Assembly: GCA_016185105.1 (NCBI GenBank)
Contig: JACPOE010000005.1
Span: forward strand, 1-34,476
Origin: Bdellovibrio sp.
GTDB taxonomy: Bacteria; Bdellovibrionota; UBA1018
Length of the DNA: 34,476 nucleotides
Direction: 5' to 3'
The notes under the pieces: generated by a model
Database searches by the model: none
What the model saw: only the letters and a program-made list of their open reading frames with translations
What the model was told of the DNA's origin: nothing
Translations under genes and position numbers: made by a program
Part shown: one piece after another, positions 7,350 to 17,168 of the stretch
Layout of the letters: every line of letters starts with the position of its first letter
Position numbering within the stretch: position 1 is the stretch's first letter

Positions 7350-10199
7350 ATGTCTGAGCACGAAATGGTTAAAGTTTACGAGCTAGCCAAGGAGCTTGGA
7401 ATTGACTCGATCTCCTTGTTGGACAAACTTAAGAAGCTGAACATCAATGTGAAGAATCACATGAGTGATCTCAAAGCAGAAGAAGTTCAGATCGCTAGAA
7501 GTTCGCTTCGCAAGCCTTCGGAAACCGAAAAGGTTGGCAAGAAGGCTCCGACTAAGGCCCGAAAAAAGGGTACCACTGCCGCGGAGGCTTCAGCCTCGGC
7601 AGCAAGTCAGGGGTCAACTGCGGATGCTGAAAAGCGAACGGCTTCACCGGTTCTGCGGAGAAGAGTTAAAACTGAAGGCGGCGTTGAAACGACGGTAACT
7701 CAATCGAGCGTTATTTCTCACCGTCAGGCTGCTGAACATACTCACGAAGAAGTAGCCGATCATCGTGAAGCACCTGCAGTTTATCAGGAAGAAGAACAGC
7801 AAACTTTTGTCGAGGAGCAATCCCCAGTTGAAAGTCTAGATACTGCCACCTCCGAGTCTTCGGACCTTATGGAGACGGATATGGGCGCAGCAGGTTCATC
7901 CCAGCTCTTGGAAGATCACCAGGTCGCTGTAAGTGATCAGGTCACACCAGAGAGCACCTCGGTGGCAGAGGGAGAGTCAGCTCCCGCCGTAAGCGCTGAA
8001 CCAGAGACACCCACTACCACCACTGCGCAGCCAATTACTCCTCCCGTGAAAACACGGCCTCCTGTTGTCTTAACTCCAAGGCCCGTCGCTCCACGCAGGA
8101 GCATTTTGAAGATTGTTGAAGCCACAGCGCCTCCGCCACGGCCGATTATCAAGCCAGCGCCAGCGCCCGCAACAACTCAACCTAAGGTAGTTAAAGGCAC
8201 AACAACGACTCAGGATAAAGACGGCTTCCGAATTATCAAGATGACCAAGGAAAACTTGGATCAAATGGTAGAGGAAGAAGCAGCTAAAAAACGTGGCGCT
8301 GGTCGCGAGGTGGAACTCCGCCCTGAAGATATTCGATTTGCCGATTATCGCAAAAAAGAGCTGGTCTTCTTGCCTAAGAAAAAAAGAATTCCTCTGGGTA
8401 AAGAAATTAAAAAGACTCAGAAGACAGTTTCAAAAGCTCAAAAGCGAATTGTTCAAATGCAGGAAACGATTTCTGTGCAGGATCTCGCCAATCAGCTCAG
8501 TGTTAAAGCAGCAGATGTGATCCGAAAGACCATGGCGCTAGGACAGATGGTTTCTATCCAACAGCACCTGGATTTCGACACTGCTACTTTGATTGCACAT
8601 GAGTACCAATATGAAGTCCGAAACGTGGCCTTCAATGAATCGAGTTTTCTAGCTAACAACCAAGAAGACCCAGAAGGAAGCTTGGTCCATCGCCCACCTG
8701 TAGTAACGATTATGGGACACGTCGACCACGGTAAAACCACTCTGCTAGACTCCATTCGTGAAGCGAATGTAGCGGGTGGCGAGGCAGGCGGAATCACCCA
8801 GCACATCGGCGCATACACGGTGAACAAAAATGGCAAGCTGATTACCTTTATTGATACGCCGGGCCACGAAGCTTTCACCGTAATGAGAGCTCGCGGTGCC
8901 AACGTAACAGATATTGTTATTCTTGTAGTGTCGGCAGATGACGGGGTCATGCCTCAAACTCGTGAAGCACTAAGTCATGCTCAGGCTGCTAAAGTGCCAG
9001 TGATTGTTGCAGTCAATAAGATCGATAAACCAGGAGCAAATCCCGAAAAAATTAAGCAGGGCCTAGCTGAACTGAATTTGTTGGCTGAAGACTGGGGCGG
9101 TGACACCATCTTCGTTCCTGTTTCTGCGCTTAAGAAAACCAACTTGGATAAATTGTTGGACGCAGTCTTGCTTCAAGCTGAAATGTTGGACCTCAAAGCC
9201 AACCCAGATGTACTTGCATCCGGAGTGGTTTTGGAAGCTCGGGTAGAAAAAGGCCGTGGCGCTGTTGTGAGTGTCTTGGTTTCTAAGGGAACTCTGAAAA
9301 TCGGAGATCCTTTGGTTTCCGGAAACTTCACCGGCAAAGTAAAAGCCATGGTGAATGACAAGGGCCAAACTCAAAAAATTACCACACCTGGTATTGCCGT
9401 TGAAATCCTTGGTTTTGAAGGTCTGCCTAATGCTGGAGACTCTTTCAACGTTACTGCAGACGAAGGTACTGCACGCAAAATTGTTGAAAACCGCGTGGAC
9501 AAAACCCGAGCCAAAGCGATGGCGACTGGGAACACGAAGGTCAGCTTAGAAGAGCTCTTCTCTAAGATTCAAACTGGAACAGTGAAGGAACTGAATGTCA
9601 TCCTTAAGGCAGACGCCTTCGGCTCTGCAGAGGCCATTCGGGATAGCTTAGTTAAGCTTTCTACTGAGAAAGTAAAAGTGAAGCCTATCCTTTGTTCTCC
9701 AGGCGGGATTACCGAGAGCGATGTCCTATTAGGAAGCGCTTCGAGTGCCATTATCCTCGGATTTAACGTCCGACCAGAAACCAAGGCACGTCAAATTGCC
9801 GAAGCAGAGCATGTAGAAATCAAATGCTATAGCATTATCTATGAACTGCTCGATGATGTGAAGAAGGCCATGACAGGTCTACTGGACAAAAAGAAGGTCG
9901 AAAGATTCTTGGGCCGCGCTGAAGTTCGCCAGACCTTTGTTGTACCGAAGATCGGCACTATTGCCGGAGCTGCCGTCATCGATGGCAAAATCCTTCGTGG
10001 CGCAAATGTTCGTCTGCTTCGTGACAGCCGAATCATTTATGAAGGCAAAATGTCTTCATTGAGACGGTTTAAGGATGACGCAAAAGAAGTCGCTCAAGGA
10101 TTTGAGTGCGGAATCGGAATCGAAAATTATAACGATCTGAAGGCTGGAGATATTATTGAAGCCTATCAGATTGATTTAGTCACGCCGGAATTGAGTTAA
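7350..10199 (+). CDS. infB: Translation initiation factor IF-2
   Basis: IF-2 is the GTPase that positions fMet-tRNA on the 30S subunit and promotes subunit joining. The 949 residues begin with the IF2-N helical motif ([22 protein letters not shown]). A long low-complexity linker rich in Glu, Ala, Thr and Pro follows (about residues 50-290), then a second IF2-N-like segment ([18 protein letters not shown]). The G domain has G1 GHVDHGKTT at residues 456-464, DTPGHEAF, and NKID. Domains II to IV complete it. ATG 7350 has GAGGGAG upstream. An in-frame ATG at 7314 exists, but its flanking residues are atypical. It follows nusA by about 40 bases and precedes rbfA by 7. Confidence 0.97.
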   Translation: MSEHEMVKVYELAKELGIDSISLLDKLKKLNINVKNHMSDLKAEEVQIARSSLRKPSETEKVGKKAPTKARKKGTTAAEASASAASQGSTADAEKRTASPVLRRRVKTEGGVETTVTQSSVISHRQAAEHTHEEVADHREAPAVYQEEEQQTFVEEQSPVESLDTATSESSDLMETDMGAAGSSQLLEDHQVAVSDQVTPESTSVAEGESAPAVSAEPETPTTTTAQPITPPVKTRPPVVLTPRPVAPRRSILKIVEATAPPPRPIIKPAPAPATTQPKVVKGTTTTQDKDGFRIIKMTKENLDQMVEEEAAKKRGAGREVELRPEDIRFADYRKKELVFLPKKKRIPLGKEIKKTQKTVSKAQKRIVQMQETISVQDLANQLSVKAADVIRKTMALGQMVSIQQHLDFDTATLIAHEYQYEVRNVAFNESSFLANNQEDPEGSLVHRPPVVTIMGHVDHGKTTLLDSIREANVAGGEAGGITQHIGAYTVNKNGKLITFIDTPGHEAFTVMRARGANVTDIVILVVSADDGVMPQTREALSHAQAAKVPVIVAVNKIDKPGANPEKIKQGLAELNLLAEDWGGDTIFVPVSALKKTNLDKLLDAVLLQAEMLDLKANPDVLASGVVLEARVEKGRGAVVSVLVSKGTLKIGDPLVSGNFTGKVKAMVNDKGQTQKITTPGIAVEILGFEGLPNAGDSFNVTADEGTARKIVENRVDKTRAKAMATGNTKVSLEELFSKIQTGTVKELNVILKADAFGSAEAIRDSLVKLSTEKVKVKPILCSPGGITESDVLLGSASSAIILGFNVRPETKARQIAEAEHVEIKCYSIIYELLDDVKKAMTGLLDKKKVERFLGRAEVRQTFVVPKIGTIAGAAVIDGKILRGANVRLLRDSRIIYEGKMSSLRRFKDDAKEVAQGFECGIGIENYNDLKAGDIIEAYQIDLVTPELS

Positions 10200-10206
10200 G
10201 AGATTT

Positions 10207-10599
10207 ATGCAGTCTACGCGCAGAATGCGGCTCCAGTCAGTCATTCAAGATGAACTATCTCAGGTAGTTCCTCGTGAAGTAAAAGATCCAAGAATTCCTG
10301 CTGTCACCTTTACTGAGGTTCAAGTGACTCAGGACGGAAGTCAGGCCACTGTTTTCGTGTCAATTCTAGGTGGATCACAGGGTGGACTGGATGGCGCTCC
10401 CCCGCTGTCTGATGAGGCAGCCAAAAAGCGGATGAAAGATTGCCTTGCAGGACTCACGTCGGCAAGCGGATACCTTAGACGACATCTGGCCCGTGTTCTG
10501 AGCGTAAGACATATTCCGACTCTGATCTTTAGAGAGGATCGTGGATTTGAAAACTCTCTTCGAGTCCATGAACTGCTAAAGAAAATCTCTGAAAGCTAA
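10207..10599 (+). CDS. rbfA: 30S ribosome-binding factor RbfA
   Basis: RbfA is a small KH-type protein that binds immature 30S subunits and helps process the 16S 5' end, especially in the cold. The 130 residues start RRMRLQSVIQDELSQVVPREVKDPRI, a clear family signature. They continue with VTFTEVQVTQDGSQATVFVSILGG and end with the helix SGYLRRHLARVLSVRHIPTLIFREDRGFE. AAGAGA lies before ATG 10207. It is tightly packed between infB (7 bases upstream) and truB (10 bases downstream), so it is co-transcribed. Confidence 0.96.
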   Translation: MQSTRRMRLQSVIQDELSQVVPREVKDPRIPAVTFTEVQVTQDGSQATVFVSILGGSQGGLDGAPPLSDEAAKKRMKDCLAGLTSASGYLRRHLARVLSVRHIPTLIFREDRGFENSLRVHELLKKISES

Positions 10600-10609
10600 G
10601 ACGTTCAAG

Positions 10610-11599
10610 ATGGATGGTGCATTTCTAATCGATAAGCCTGAAGGGATATCTTCTTTCGGCGTCATTGAGCTTTTTCAAAAGTATTGGTGGGAAACCAATG
10701 GAACCCGTCCCAAAAGAAAGCACATGCCTAAATTTGGCCATGGCGGGACATTGGATCCTTTTGCCACAGGACTATTGATTGTCCTCACCGGACGAGCTGT
10801 AAAGTTGGCTCGTTATTTCCTGGGCTCGACAAAAACCTATACGGGTCTAATCCGTTTCGGAGAAACAACGATACCGGGTGACCCCACTTCACCAGTTAGC
10901 GAGAAGTCGGACACCTTGCCTCAGTCGATTGACGAAATTCAAAATCAGGCTGCGTTTTTCTGTTCGAAACCCTATTTGCAAACTCCGCCGATGCATTCTG
11001 CGAAAAAAGTAAATGGGCGCCCCCTTTATGAATTAGCCAGGCAGGGGGTAGAAATTGAAAGAAAACAGAAGTCTTTAACTCTCCACTCCTTTGAAATTCT
11101 TTCTTATTCTGCTCCACATGCGAAGTTTCACCTTCGCTGTAGCTCGGGAACTTATGTTAGAACCCTCACCCAGGATTTGGCTAAAAGCTTAGGTACAGTT
11201 GGAATGCTTGACAGCCTGCGGAGGGTCGAGTCCGGACCGTTTAAGATCGACAATGCCTGGACTCCAGACCTGATCCTAAAGACCTTGGCCGATCTTAAGG
11301 TGTGGGCAGTTCAATCTACATCCTCGCCCGATCTACCAGACCTAACTGCAGCGCTGCCGTGCTTTGTCCCCTTTGATCGTCTTTTGGATGGCTTCAAGTT
11401 TTCAAGCGCTACCCAAGAAGAGGCAGAAAGCCTAAGAAATGGGCGCCAAAATGTTTTATTTAATTTATTGAAAAAACAAAATCCGCCGCGCATTCCCTGT
11501 ATTGAGAAAGAAGACTGCCTAGCAATCTATCACCAAGAGTCCCTGATTGCCGTAGCTCGAAGAGAGGAACAGGGCTGGAGCATAGAAAGAGTCTTTTAG
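10610..11599 (+). CDS. truB: tRNA pseudouridine(55) synthase TruB
   Basis: TruB converts U55 in the T-loop of tRNAs to pseudouridine. The 329 residues contain the motif GHGGTLDPFATGLL with catalytic Asp49. The tyrosine-containing motif is KTYTGLIRFGETT, the KVNGRPLYELARQG block follows, and SSGTYVRTLTQDLAKSLG is the RNA-binding and fold motif. The C-terminal region after about residue 245 resembles a PUA-like extension (ALPCFVPFDRLL... YHQESLIAVARREEQGW). The gene closes the rimP-nusA-infB-rbfA operon. Its TAG stop overlaps the stop of the convergent aspartyl-protease-like gene, leaving no room for a separate terminator. Confidence 0.96.
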   Translation: MDGAFLIDKPEGISSFGVIELFQKYWWETNGTRPKRKHMPKFGHGGTLDPFATGLLIVLTGRAVKLARYFLGSTKTYTGLIRFGETTIPGDPTSPVSEKSDTLPQSIDEIQNQAAFFCSKPYLQTPPMHSAKKVNGRPLYELARQGVEIERKQKSLTLHSFEILSYSAPHAKFHLRCSSGTYVRTLTQDLAKSLGTVGMLDSLRRVESGPFKIDNAWTPDLILKTLADLKVWAVQSTSSPDLPDLTAALPCFVPFDRLLDGFKFSSATQEEAESLRNGRQNVLFNLLKKQNPPRIPCIEKEDCLAIYHQESLIAVARREEQGWSIERVF

Positions 11600-13160
11600 C
11601 GTACCTTCAAGGGTGCCATTTTTATAGTCCCGTCCTTGGTTTCCCATTGCAGACTGATTTCGGAACCGTAGTCTCCGGACAAATACCTAATGACCTGCCA
11701 GGTATCTAGGTCTGCTGAGTCCTTTGAATCGATTTGGGTAATCACAGTACCCACTCGGAGGCCATCCTTCAGCAGCTTGGCCGCGGGCGATTTGGGCTGA
11801 ATCTGTCGCACCTCTAGGTAACGATCACCCCGAGAAGACTTAAAGCCTACACCCAAACCAGATCGATTACTGGCACGATAGGGCTCGTAGTTCTTAGAAT
11901 ACCAGATCCTTCCATGAGGAAGGTCTAAAGTGTAAGTACCCTTTCCAAGCAGAGGAATGGTTTCAGAAAGACCTTCGGAAGTCTCGTAAAGGTCCTTGGC
12001 GGTCTGTTGGGTTCCCCAATGAAAACCGACTCGGGGCCAAATTCGAATTTCTGCGGGACTTTCCGCGTGAAACTCAATCGGAAATGCCCTCAGAAAATCT
12101 AGCCCTAATACTCCATCGCAGCAGGACCCTACGAATTCAGGGGGCGCATAAAAGTCAGAGTTAAAAAGTTTGCGAGAGCTCCAGTTTGATCCTTAGGAGG
12201 AATGGCCCAACGGACTCGGGAAGGCTTCAGATCAGGTGCGCTGACCCAGGCCGTATACACGCCCTGATTTTCTAACCAGACAGGTGAAATCACACTTTGG
12301 GGGGCACCTGGATCAATTAGGAACCGTCCGTTCAGGGCCCGGTCGCCCAATACAATATCCATACGCACACTAAAGTATCCGTTCCAAAGCCTCGCCGGTA
12401 CGCGCGCTAAAATCTGGGTCACCTTGGGGGGTTCTCCCACCAGAGGTTCAAGCTCGCTTAAACTTTCGATCTTAGAAACATCTTCCGAAAGCTTTTTCTT
12501 AACCGACCTCGGACAGATTTTTTTCTGTGACGCTTCCTGAGTGTACTCTTTCCACTCCTTTGCTCGCGCCATCGGAATGGATTTGAATCTCCAATCTTGT
12601 TCGACCCCAGCCAACCAACGATTAAAAACACGTTGCCCTAAATCTCTAGCCCCAGCCTCCGTGGCATGCCCCAAATGAGCCAAGGTTACTGCAAGCAGCG
12701 TCCGCTTCTCATCCAGCAGTCTAAGCCATTCATCATTTGCAAAAAGCAGTGTGTTTTTATTTCCTTCAAACGTGCTGAACACAGGATCCGCCCCGAAGTG
12801 CGTATCGGCCCCACACCGAAACTCCTCTATTCTTTTGAACCGAATTCCGTCCGGACGGAGGTAGCCTCGAGTGGTCACAAGGAGGCCTTGTACCCGGACA
12901 CCGTAGCGCCCATCGTCCTTTTTGGTAACCTCTAGCCCAGAGATCTGGGTCATTCGAGTCAGAAGCCAGTTCATCCTCTGAGGATTGATTTGAGCGGGAT
13001 CAAGCTTACCAATAAGGTCTGTGGTGAGTGGCTCATCCTCCAAATGGTAGTCAGAACGTATAGAGATTTCAGGAAGAGTAGTCCCGGCTAAACCCATCAA
13101 AGATTGAAAGGCCAAAATCCCTAAAGCCGATATTTTTCCAAACCTAATTTTTCCGCCCAT
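11596..13160 (-). pseudogene. Exported retropepsin-like aspartyl protease with C-terminal PDZ domain, frameshifted
   Basis: Two minus-strand frames together form one protein of about 521 residues. The first (13160 to 12129) has a signal peptide (ALGILAFQSLMGLAG) and the first half of a retropepsin fold with FLIDPGAPQSVIS, where DTG is replaced by DPG. It runs to a premature TAG. The second frame, open from 12192, continues with NSDFYAPPEF, the flap/second-half signature CCDGVLGLDFLR and a PDZ domain (GVGFKSSRGDRYLEV, PKSPAAKLLKDGLRVGTVI) to the stop at 11596. Adding one base at the T5 run (12163-12167) restores a smooth reading. The start overlaps hflX by 40 bases. It may be a real pseudogene, a sequence error, or a recoded gene. 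The DPG motif suggests that catalysis is doubtful anyway. Confidence 0.75.
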
Positions 13161-14386
13161 CCTTTTTCTATTCTCACTTTGTAGAAAGTTCCCTTTTCTA
13201 AATGCCGAACGATCTCAACGCTACCGTGAGCATGGAGCTGAGACTCCAGCTTGCTCTGTGTGTAGGGTACCATAATCTCCCAAACTTCAAGACCCTTATG
13301 AAAGTGAGCAAGGATCGTGTCTCTGAGCCTCTTTACATCCTCAGGTTTCAACGCAGAGATCGAAATAGAGCCGGGAGCAAGAAGCTTGGCTTGGTTTCTC
13401 TCTGCAGGGGTCTTCATTCGATCTGCCTTGTTTAAGACCGTAATCCTGGGCTTGGAGTCCACCTCTAATTCCTTCAAAACCTCGTCCGTGACCTGGATCT
13501 GCTCTTGCGCCCGAGGATGGGAAGCATCCACGACATGAACCAACAAGTCTGCCTGACGCAGTTCTTCCAAAGTAGACCTAAAGGAAGCCACCAATGAATG
13601 CGGTAAGTTACTAATAAAGCCCACGGTATCAATGGCCACGACGGGTGGGTGACTGTTCGGATCCAAAGAACGGACACTGGCGTCCAAAGTCGCAAAGAGC
13701 TTGTCTTCGGCCCTTACAGCGCTTTGTGTCATCGCGTTTAGCAGGGTAGACTTTCCAGCATTGGTATACCCAACAATGGCCACTTTGAGGACATCGCGAC
13801 GCCCAGCCCTTTGAACCTTTCTTTCTTTTTCAATTTCCTTGAGACGGTCTTTAAGGAGGCTGATTCGATTCTTAACCAAACGACGGTCGACTTCGATTTG
13901 CTTTTCACCCATTCCGCGGCTCGTCGCTCCCCCGCCTCTTTGCCTTTCAAAGTGATTCCAGAAGTGGGCTAGCCGAGGCAGTAAGTATTGAAGTCTTGCC
14001 AACGCCACTTGCGTCTTAGACTCCTTGGTGCGTGCGTGCTGAGAAAAAATTTCAATAATCACACCTGGACGATCCAAGATCGGAAGATTAAGCTCTTTTT
14101 CAATGTTTCGAAGTTGATTGGGCGAAAGTTCGACATCGAAAATCACGGCTTGAGCTGCGAGCTCGACGGCTAGGTTTTTGACTTCCTCCATCTTGCCCTT
14201 ACCAATGTAAGTCGCAGGGCTGATTTTCCGATTCGAGACCATCACGGTCTTTACCGGAACGACCTCAAGCGTAGACAAGAGTTGATCTAACTCATTCAAC
14301 GAGTCTGGGTCGTACCCGACACAAATCACCGTTAGGTTTTTTTTCTGGGCAAGTATAGGTAATAGAGACTCCGTAGTTTCAAGCAT
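13121..14386 (-). CDS. hflX: Ribosome-associated GTPase HflX
   Basis: HflX is an Obg-HflX-superfamily GTPase that binds 50S or 70S ribosomes and rescues or splits stalled ones. The 421 residues have the N-terminal HflX domain (SNRKISPATYIGKGKMEEV, VIFDVELSPNQLRNIE). The conserved QLQ-type linker includes HFERQRGGGATSRGMGEKQIEVDRR, followed by a basic coiled coil. The G domain has G1 GYTNAGKST at residues 206-214, G3 DTVGF and G4 NKAD. The C-terminal domain is short. GGAG lies 7 bases before ATG 14386. It is divergent from the aminotransferase gene, and its 3' end overlaps the start of the aspartyl-protease-like gene, which suggests coupling. Confidence 0.95.
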   Translation of the reverse strand: MLETTESLLPILAQKKNLTVICVGYDPDSLNELDQLLSTLEVVPVKTVMVSNRKISPATYIGKGKMEEVKNLAVELAAQAVIFDVELSPNQLRNIEKELNLPILDRPGVIIEIFSQHARTKESKTQVALARLQYLLPRLAHFWNHFERQRGGGATSRGMGEKQIEVDRRLVKNRISLLKDRLKEIEKERKVQRAGRRDVLKVAIVGYTNAGKSTLLNAMTQSAVRAEDKLFATLDASVRSLDPNSHPPVVAIDTVGFISNLPHSLVASFRSTLEELRQADLLVHVVDASHPRAQEQIQVTDEVLKELEVDSKPRITVLNKADRMKTPAERNQAKLLAPGSISISALKPEDVKRLRDTILAHFHKGLEVWEIMVPYTQSKLESQLHAHGSVEIVRHLEKGTFYKVRIEKGWAEKLGLEKYRL

Positions 14387-14442
14387 GAATGCACTCCGGT
14401 CTGGAAAACGGATGGAAACTCAGTTTATAAGATAGGTTACCT

Positions 14443-15354
14443 ATGAACGCCATCATAAATGTAAATGGACAAGTGCTCGGACCCCACGAAGCAAAAGTCT
14501 CGATTTTTGATCGGGGCTATCTCTACGGAGACAGCCTCTATGAAGTGGCACGTAGCTATGGAGCCCAGTTTTATCTCCTGGATCAGCATTTGGACCGTCT
14601 GAAGCGCTCGGCTGAGCTTTGCAAAATGAAACTGGACCAAGACTCGGCGACCTATAAGCGTGAGATTTATAAAACCCTGGAGGCCTTCAGGGCGCTCCCG
14701 GGAAATTCCGAACGAGACGCCTACATGCGTCTTATTGTGAGCCGAGGCAGCGGAAAAATCGGTTTTAGTCTCTCGGCGATTCAAACGCCTACACTCTATA
14801 CGATCATTGTTCAAAGTCTGGATGGAATGATCCCCCAACGTTCTGCCCAGCGCCCTCCTGAGGGGATTAAAGTTCGAATTTCTCCGCGGATTCGAATGGA
14901 TCGCAGGGCTCTCGATCCAGCGATGAAATCGGGAAATTATTTGAACAGCCTTTTGGCCTATTTGGATGCAGCAGAAAATGGATTCGATGATGCCCTCCTT
15001 TGCGATTACGAGGGTAATCTCACCGAAGGAACGACCTTTAATCTGTTTTACGTTCGAAGAGAGATTGTCGCCACACCCCCTTTGGAAAATGGAATTTTGG
15101 TCGGAGTGACACGATCCAAGGTCTTAGAAATTGCAAAAGACCTCGGAATTCAAGTGCGAGAAGTTCGTTTTCCCCGAGAACGCCTTTTTGAAGCGGACGA
15201 AGTATTCTTAACCAGCTCTTTGAAAGAAGTCCTGCCTATTGTCCAGATTGATGGTCGCAAAATCGGCGACGGAAATACTGGACCAATCACTCAAAAGCTT
15301 CAATACGCATACCGACAGAAAATCACTCAAGATACTCAGAGGAGCTTGCTATGA
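14443..15354 (+). CDS. PLP-dependent class IV aminotransferase (D-amino acid / branched-chain type)
   Basis: This fold-type IV transaminase has 303 residues. It begins with the typical ...NGQVLGPHEAKVSIFDRGYLYGDSLYE pattern of Dat, IlvE and PabC enzymes. The PLP lysine is K162 in MKSGNYLNS. The phosphate-binding and substrate loop EGNLTEGTTFNLF and the block LENGILVGVTRSKVLEIA follow, then ADEVFLTSSLKEVLPI. The family cannot be resolved by eye: a D-alanine or branched-chain aminotransferase, or an aminodeoxychorismate lyase, are all possible. AGGTT precedes ATG 14443. Its stop overlaps the start of the next gene (ATGA), indicating translational coupling. It is divergent from hflX. Confidence 0.85.
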   Translation: MNAIINVNGQVLGPHEAKVSIFDRGYLYGDSLYEVARSYGAQFYLLDQHLDRLKRSAELCKMKLDQDSATYKREIYKTLEAFRALPGNSERDAYMRLIVSRGSGKIGFSLSAIQTPTLYTIIVQSLDGMIPQRSAQRPPEGIKVRISPRIRMDRRALDPAMKSGNYLNSLLAYLDAAENGFDDALLCDYEGNLTEGTTFNLFYVRREIVATPPLENGILVGVTRSKVLEIAKDLGIQVREVRFPRERLFEADEVFLTSSLKEVLPIVQIDGRKIGDGNTGPITQKLQYAYRQKITQDTQRSLL

Positions 15355-16154
15355 AACCCGCTGAACTCAACCGCCTCAAGCGAACCGCCGTCGAGGCCGC
15401 CGAAGCGGCGGGACGAGCTCTAATGAAAAACTTTGGAAAAAAGCTTAAAATCAAAGAAAAACCTGGCGCTGGTTTGGTCAGCAACGCAGATCTAGAAGCC
15501 GAGGAAAAAGCTGTCAGAATCCTCACTCGGGCTTATCCTGATTTTGGTTTTTTAACTGAAGAATCCCCCCCAAAACTCACATCCAGCCCGGGGCGCTGGA
15601 TCATTGACCCTTTGGATGGAACAAATAACTTTATTCACGGATTTCCTATGTTTTGCGTTTCCATTGTCGCTGAATTCCATGGAAACCTTGAGGTGGGAGT
15701 CATCTATCATCCGGTCTTTAAAGACCTTTATCTCGGAGTACGGGGCAAAGGGGCGACTTTGAACGGGAAAAAATTGCGGGTGTCGTCGACCGCAACGCTG
15801 AAAAATTCGCTTTTAACGACTGGTTTTACGTATCGGAAGCAGGAGTGGCTTCATACCGAAATGCTTGCAATTGAGAAATTAAGTAGCAAATCCCGTGCTG
15901 TTCGACGGCCAGGATCTGCGGCTCTAGACCTTGCCTACACGGCACGAGGTGTTTTTGATGGGTTCTGGGAGCAACAGCTGAACCCCTGGGATGTAGCTGC
16001 TGGAGTCCTCATCCTGCGTGAGGCCGGGGGAAGAGTCACCGATTTTAAGGGACGTGAATTTCAATTGGACCACCTTCAACTCCTTGCTTCTAACGGAAGC
16101 ATTCACAACCAAATGCTGGGAGAACTCCACGCATCGGGGCATCCAGCTCAATAG
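15351..16154 (+). CDS. suhB: Inositol-1-monophosphatase family protein
   Basis: This Mg-dependent, Li-sensitive-type phosphatase has 267 residues. Metal- and substrate-binding motifs are complete: EE at residues 70-71 (FLTEES), DPLDGTNNFIHG from residue 86, and the C-terminal NPWDVAAGVLILREAGG. The family acts on inositol phosphate and related sugar or nucleotide phosphates (for example PAP). In E. coli SuhB also joins NusA-containing rRNA antitermination complexes, though I see no evidence for that role here beyond proximity to nusA. ATG 15351 overlaps the stop of the aminotransferase by four bases, so the two are one operon. Confidence 0.9.
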   Translation: MKPAELNRLKRTAVEAAEAAGRALMKNFGKKLKIKEKPGAGLVSNADLEAEEKAVRILTRAYPDFGFLTEESPPKLTSSPGRWIIDPLDGTNNFIHGFPMFCVSIVAEFHGNLEVGVIYHPVFKDLYLGVRGKGATLNGKKLRVSSTATLKNSLLTTGFTYRKQEWLHTEMLAIEKLSSKSRAVRRPGSAALDLAYTARGVFDGFWEQQLNPWDVAAGVLILREAGGRVTDFKGREFQLDHLQLLASNGSIHNQMLGELHASGHPAQ

Positions 16155-16163
16155 CCAACTTTT

Positions 16164-16179
16164 TCTATTTAAAAATAGA
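16164..16179. repeat. AT-rich perfect palindrome
   Basis: TCTATTT-AA-AAATAGA is a perfect inverted repeat just after the phosphatase stop, followed by a small GAGA-GCACG-TCTC-TTTT hairpin (16184-16200). It could be a weak terminator pair for the upstream operon or a protein-binding site ahead of the next promoter. Confidence 0.4.
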
Positions 16180-16241
16180 TACTGAGAGCACGTCTCTTTT
16201 AGCGTCAAATTTTCGACACTCTACTATCTTACCGTTCCGTT

Positions 16242-16270
16242 TTGACACGAGAGCACTTCATTCATACAAT
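16242..16270 (+). promoter_or_regulatory. Sigma-70 promoter for the membrane coiled-coil gene
   Basis: TTGACA (16242-16247), an exact 17-base spacer, and TACAAT (16265-16270). The -35 is perfect and the -10 matches five of six. The expected start point near 16277 leaves only about four bases before ATG 16281, so the mRNA would be almost leaderless. Confidence 0.8.
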
Positions 16271-16280
16271 AGAAATAAAG

Positions 16281-17168
16281 ATGGAAAACATCATCTATTT
16301 ATTGGCTGAATTCTCTTACGAATTTCTACTTTTCATCGCTCTGGCTATTTTGACCTTGATCTGTGTCTACACCGGAATCTGGATCATCACCAAGAGACGC
16401 TACGGAGTTGTTGATACGCAGCTTCCTTCCGGTCCGGTCAAAGCCTACTTGAATGCGATGATCTACGATGCAGAGCAGTTACGTGCTCAGCTGTTCGGAA
16501 TTCTTGGAGCGGCACTTCCTCCTGACCGGGTCCAGTTTTCGACTCCGATTGTAGTTCAGGCAGCGGCTCCAGTCTCAGCGAGTCCGGTGGATTCAGGGAA
16601 ACTCGCTGAGTTGGAAGCAAAACTCACTGAACAAATGAAAGCGTTGGACTCCCTCACCAACGCCAAGTCTCAGCTTGAAAAAGACCTAGCAGACGCCAGG
16701 TCAAAAGTCGGCGGTCCTGCAGGCGCCAATACAGCCCAAACCATCGAACTGAAAAAAGCCGAAGAAAAAATCAAAGTTTTGGAATCTCGACTGGCTGAAT
16801 ACAACGTCATCGAGGACGACCTCGCTAATCTCAAACGTTTCCAACAGGAAAATCAACAGCTCAAAAAGGCTTTGGCGTCAGCAGGAGTCGCAGCCCCGTC
16901 CGGAGGCAAGAACCCCGCAGCAGCTCCGGAATCTGCGCCCTCTTCTACACCTTCCAGCGCCGCAGCTGCCTCAGCCGAACCTGTTGCAGCAGAGCAGGAA
17001 ATGGCAATGCCTGAAGCGGCAATGCCGGAACCCGCTGGCGAACCAGCGCAAGAGGCTGGCGGTCCACAAATGGCGGAACCTAAGGTTCCCCACCCCGCAA
17101 CTGGAGGAACAGGTGAAAAAGCAGAAGAAGACTTGGTGGCTGAGTTCGAAAAAATGCTTAAGGGCTAA
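16281..17168 (+). CDS. Membrane-anchored coiled-coil protein with Ala/Pro-rich tail, unknown function
   Basis: I do not recognise a family for this 295-residue protein. A single membrane segment near the N terminus (about residues 9-31, FLLFIALAILTLICVYTGIWII) is followed by a basic stop-transfer KRR. A coiled coil follows around residues 110-200 (KLAELEAKLTEQMKALDSL, AEEKIKVLESRLAEY). The tail is low-complexity and Ala/Pro/Glu-rich with a short repeat of the type AMPEAAMPEP. The start is ATG 16281: the in-frame TTG at 16242 is the -35 box of the promoter and cannot be translated from that transcript. It overlaps the next gene by 56 bases. The architecture suggests a scaffold or tether at the inner membrane (inference). 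Confidence 0.75.
   Translation: MENIIYLLAEFSYEFLLFIALAILTLICVYTGIWIITKRRYGVVDTQLPSGPVKAYLNAMIYDAEQLRAQLFGILGAALPPDRVQFSTPIVVQAAAPVSASPVDSGKLAELEAKLTEQMKALDSLTNAKSQLEKDLADARSKVGGPAGANTAQTIELKKAEEKIKVLESRLAEYNVIEDDLANLKRFQQENQQLKKALASAGVAAPSGGKNPAAAPESAPSSTPSSAAAASAEPVAAEQEMAMPEAAMPEPAGEPAQEAGGPQMAEPKVPHPATGGTGEKAEEDLVAEFEKMLKG

Noticed and set aside
9063..9374. Long antisense frames within infB and other housekeeping genes
   Set aside because: They follow from codon bias of the real gene on the opposite strand, with no ribosome sites or family resemblance.
11596..11856. A separate 86-residue PDZ gene
   Set aside because: The same frame is open upstream to 12192 and encodes the second half of the aspartyl-protease fold, so this is the tail of a longer, frameshifted gene.
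12159..12170. Classic slippery heptamer for programmed -1 frameshifting in the aspartyl-protease gene
   Set aside because: The sequence is C TTT TTA, which lacks the first T of the efficient T TTT TTA site, and no downstream stimulator is obvious. It is kept only as a possibility.
16242..16280. TTG 16242 as start of the membrane coiled-coil protein
   Set aside because: These bases are the -35 element of a consensus promoter and would not be in the transcript. ATG 16281 directly precedes the membrane segment.
16984..17112. Long N-terminal extension of the HEAT-repeat protein
   Set aside because: The extension is an out-of-frame reading of the previous gene's Ala/Pro tail. GTG 17113 with GGAGGA and a signal peptide is the better start.
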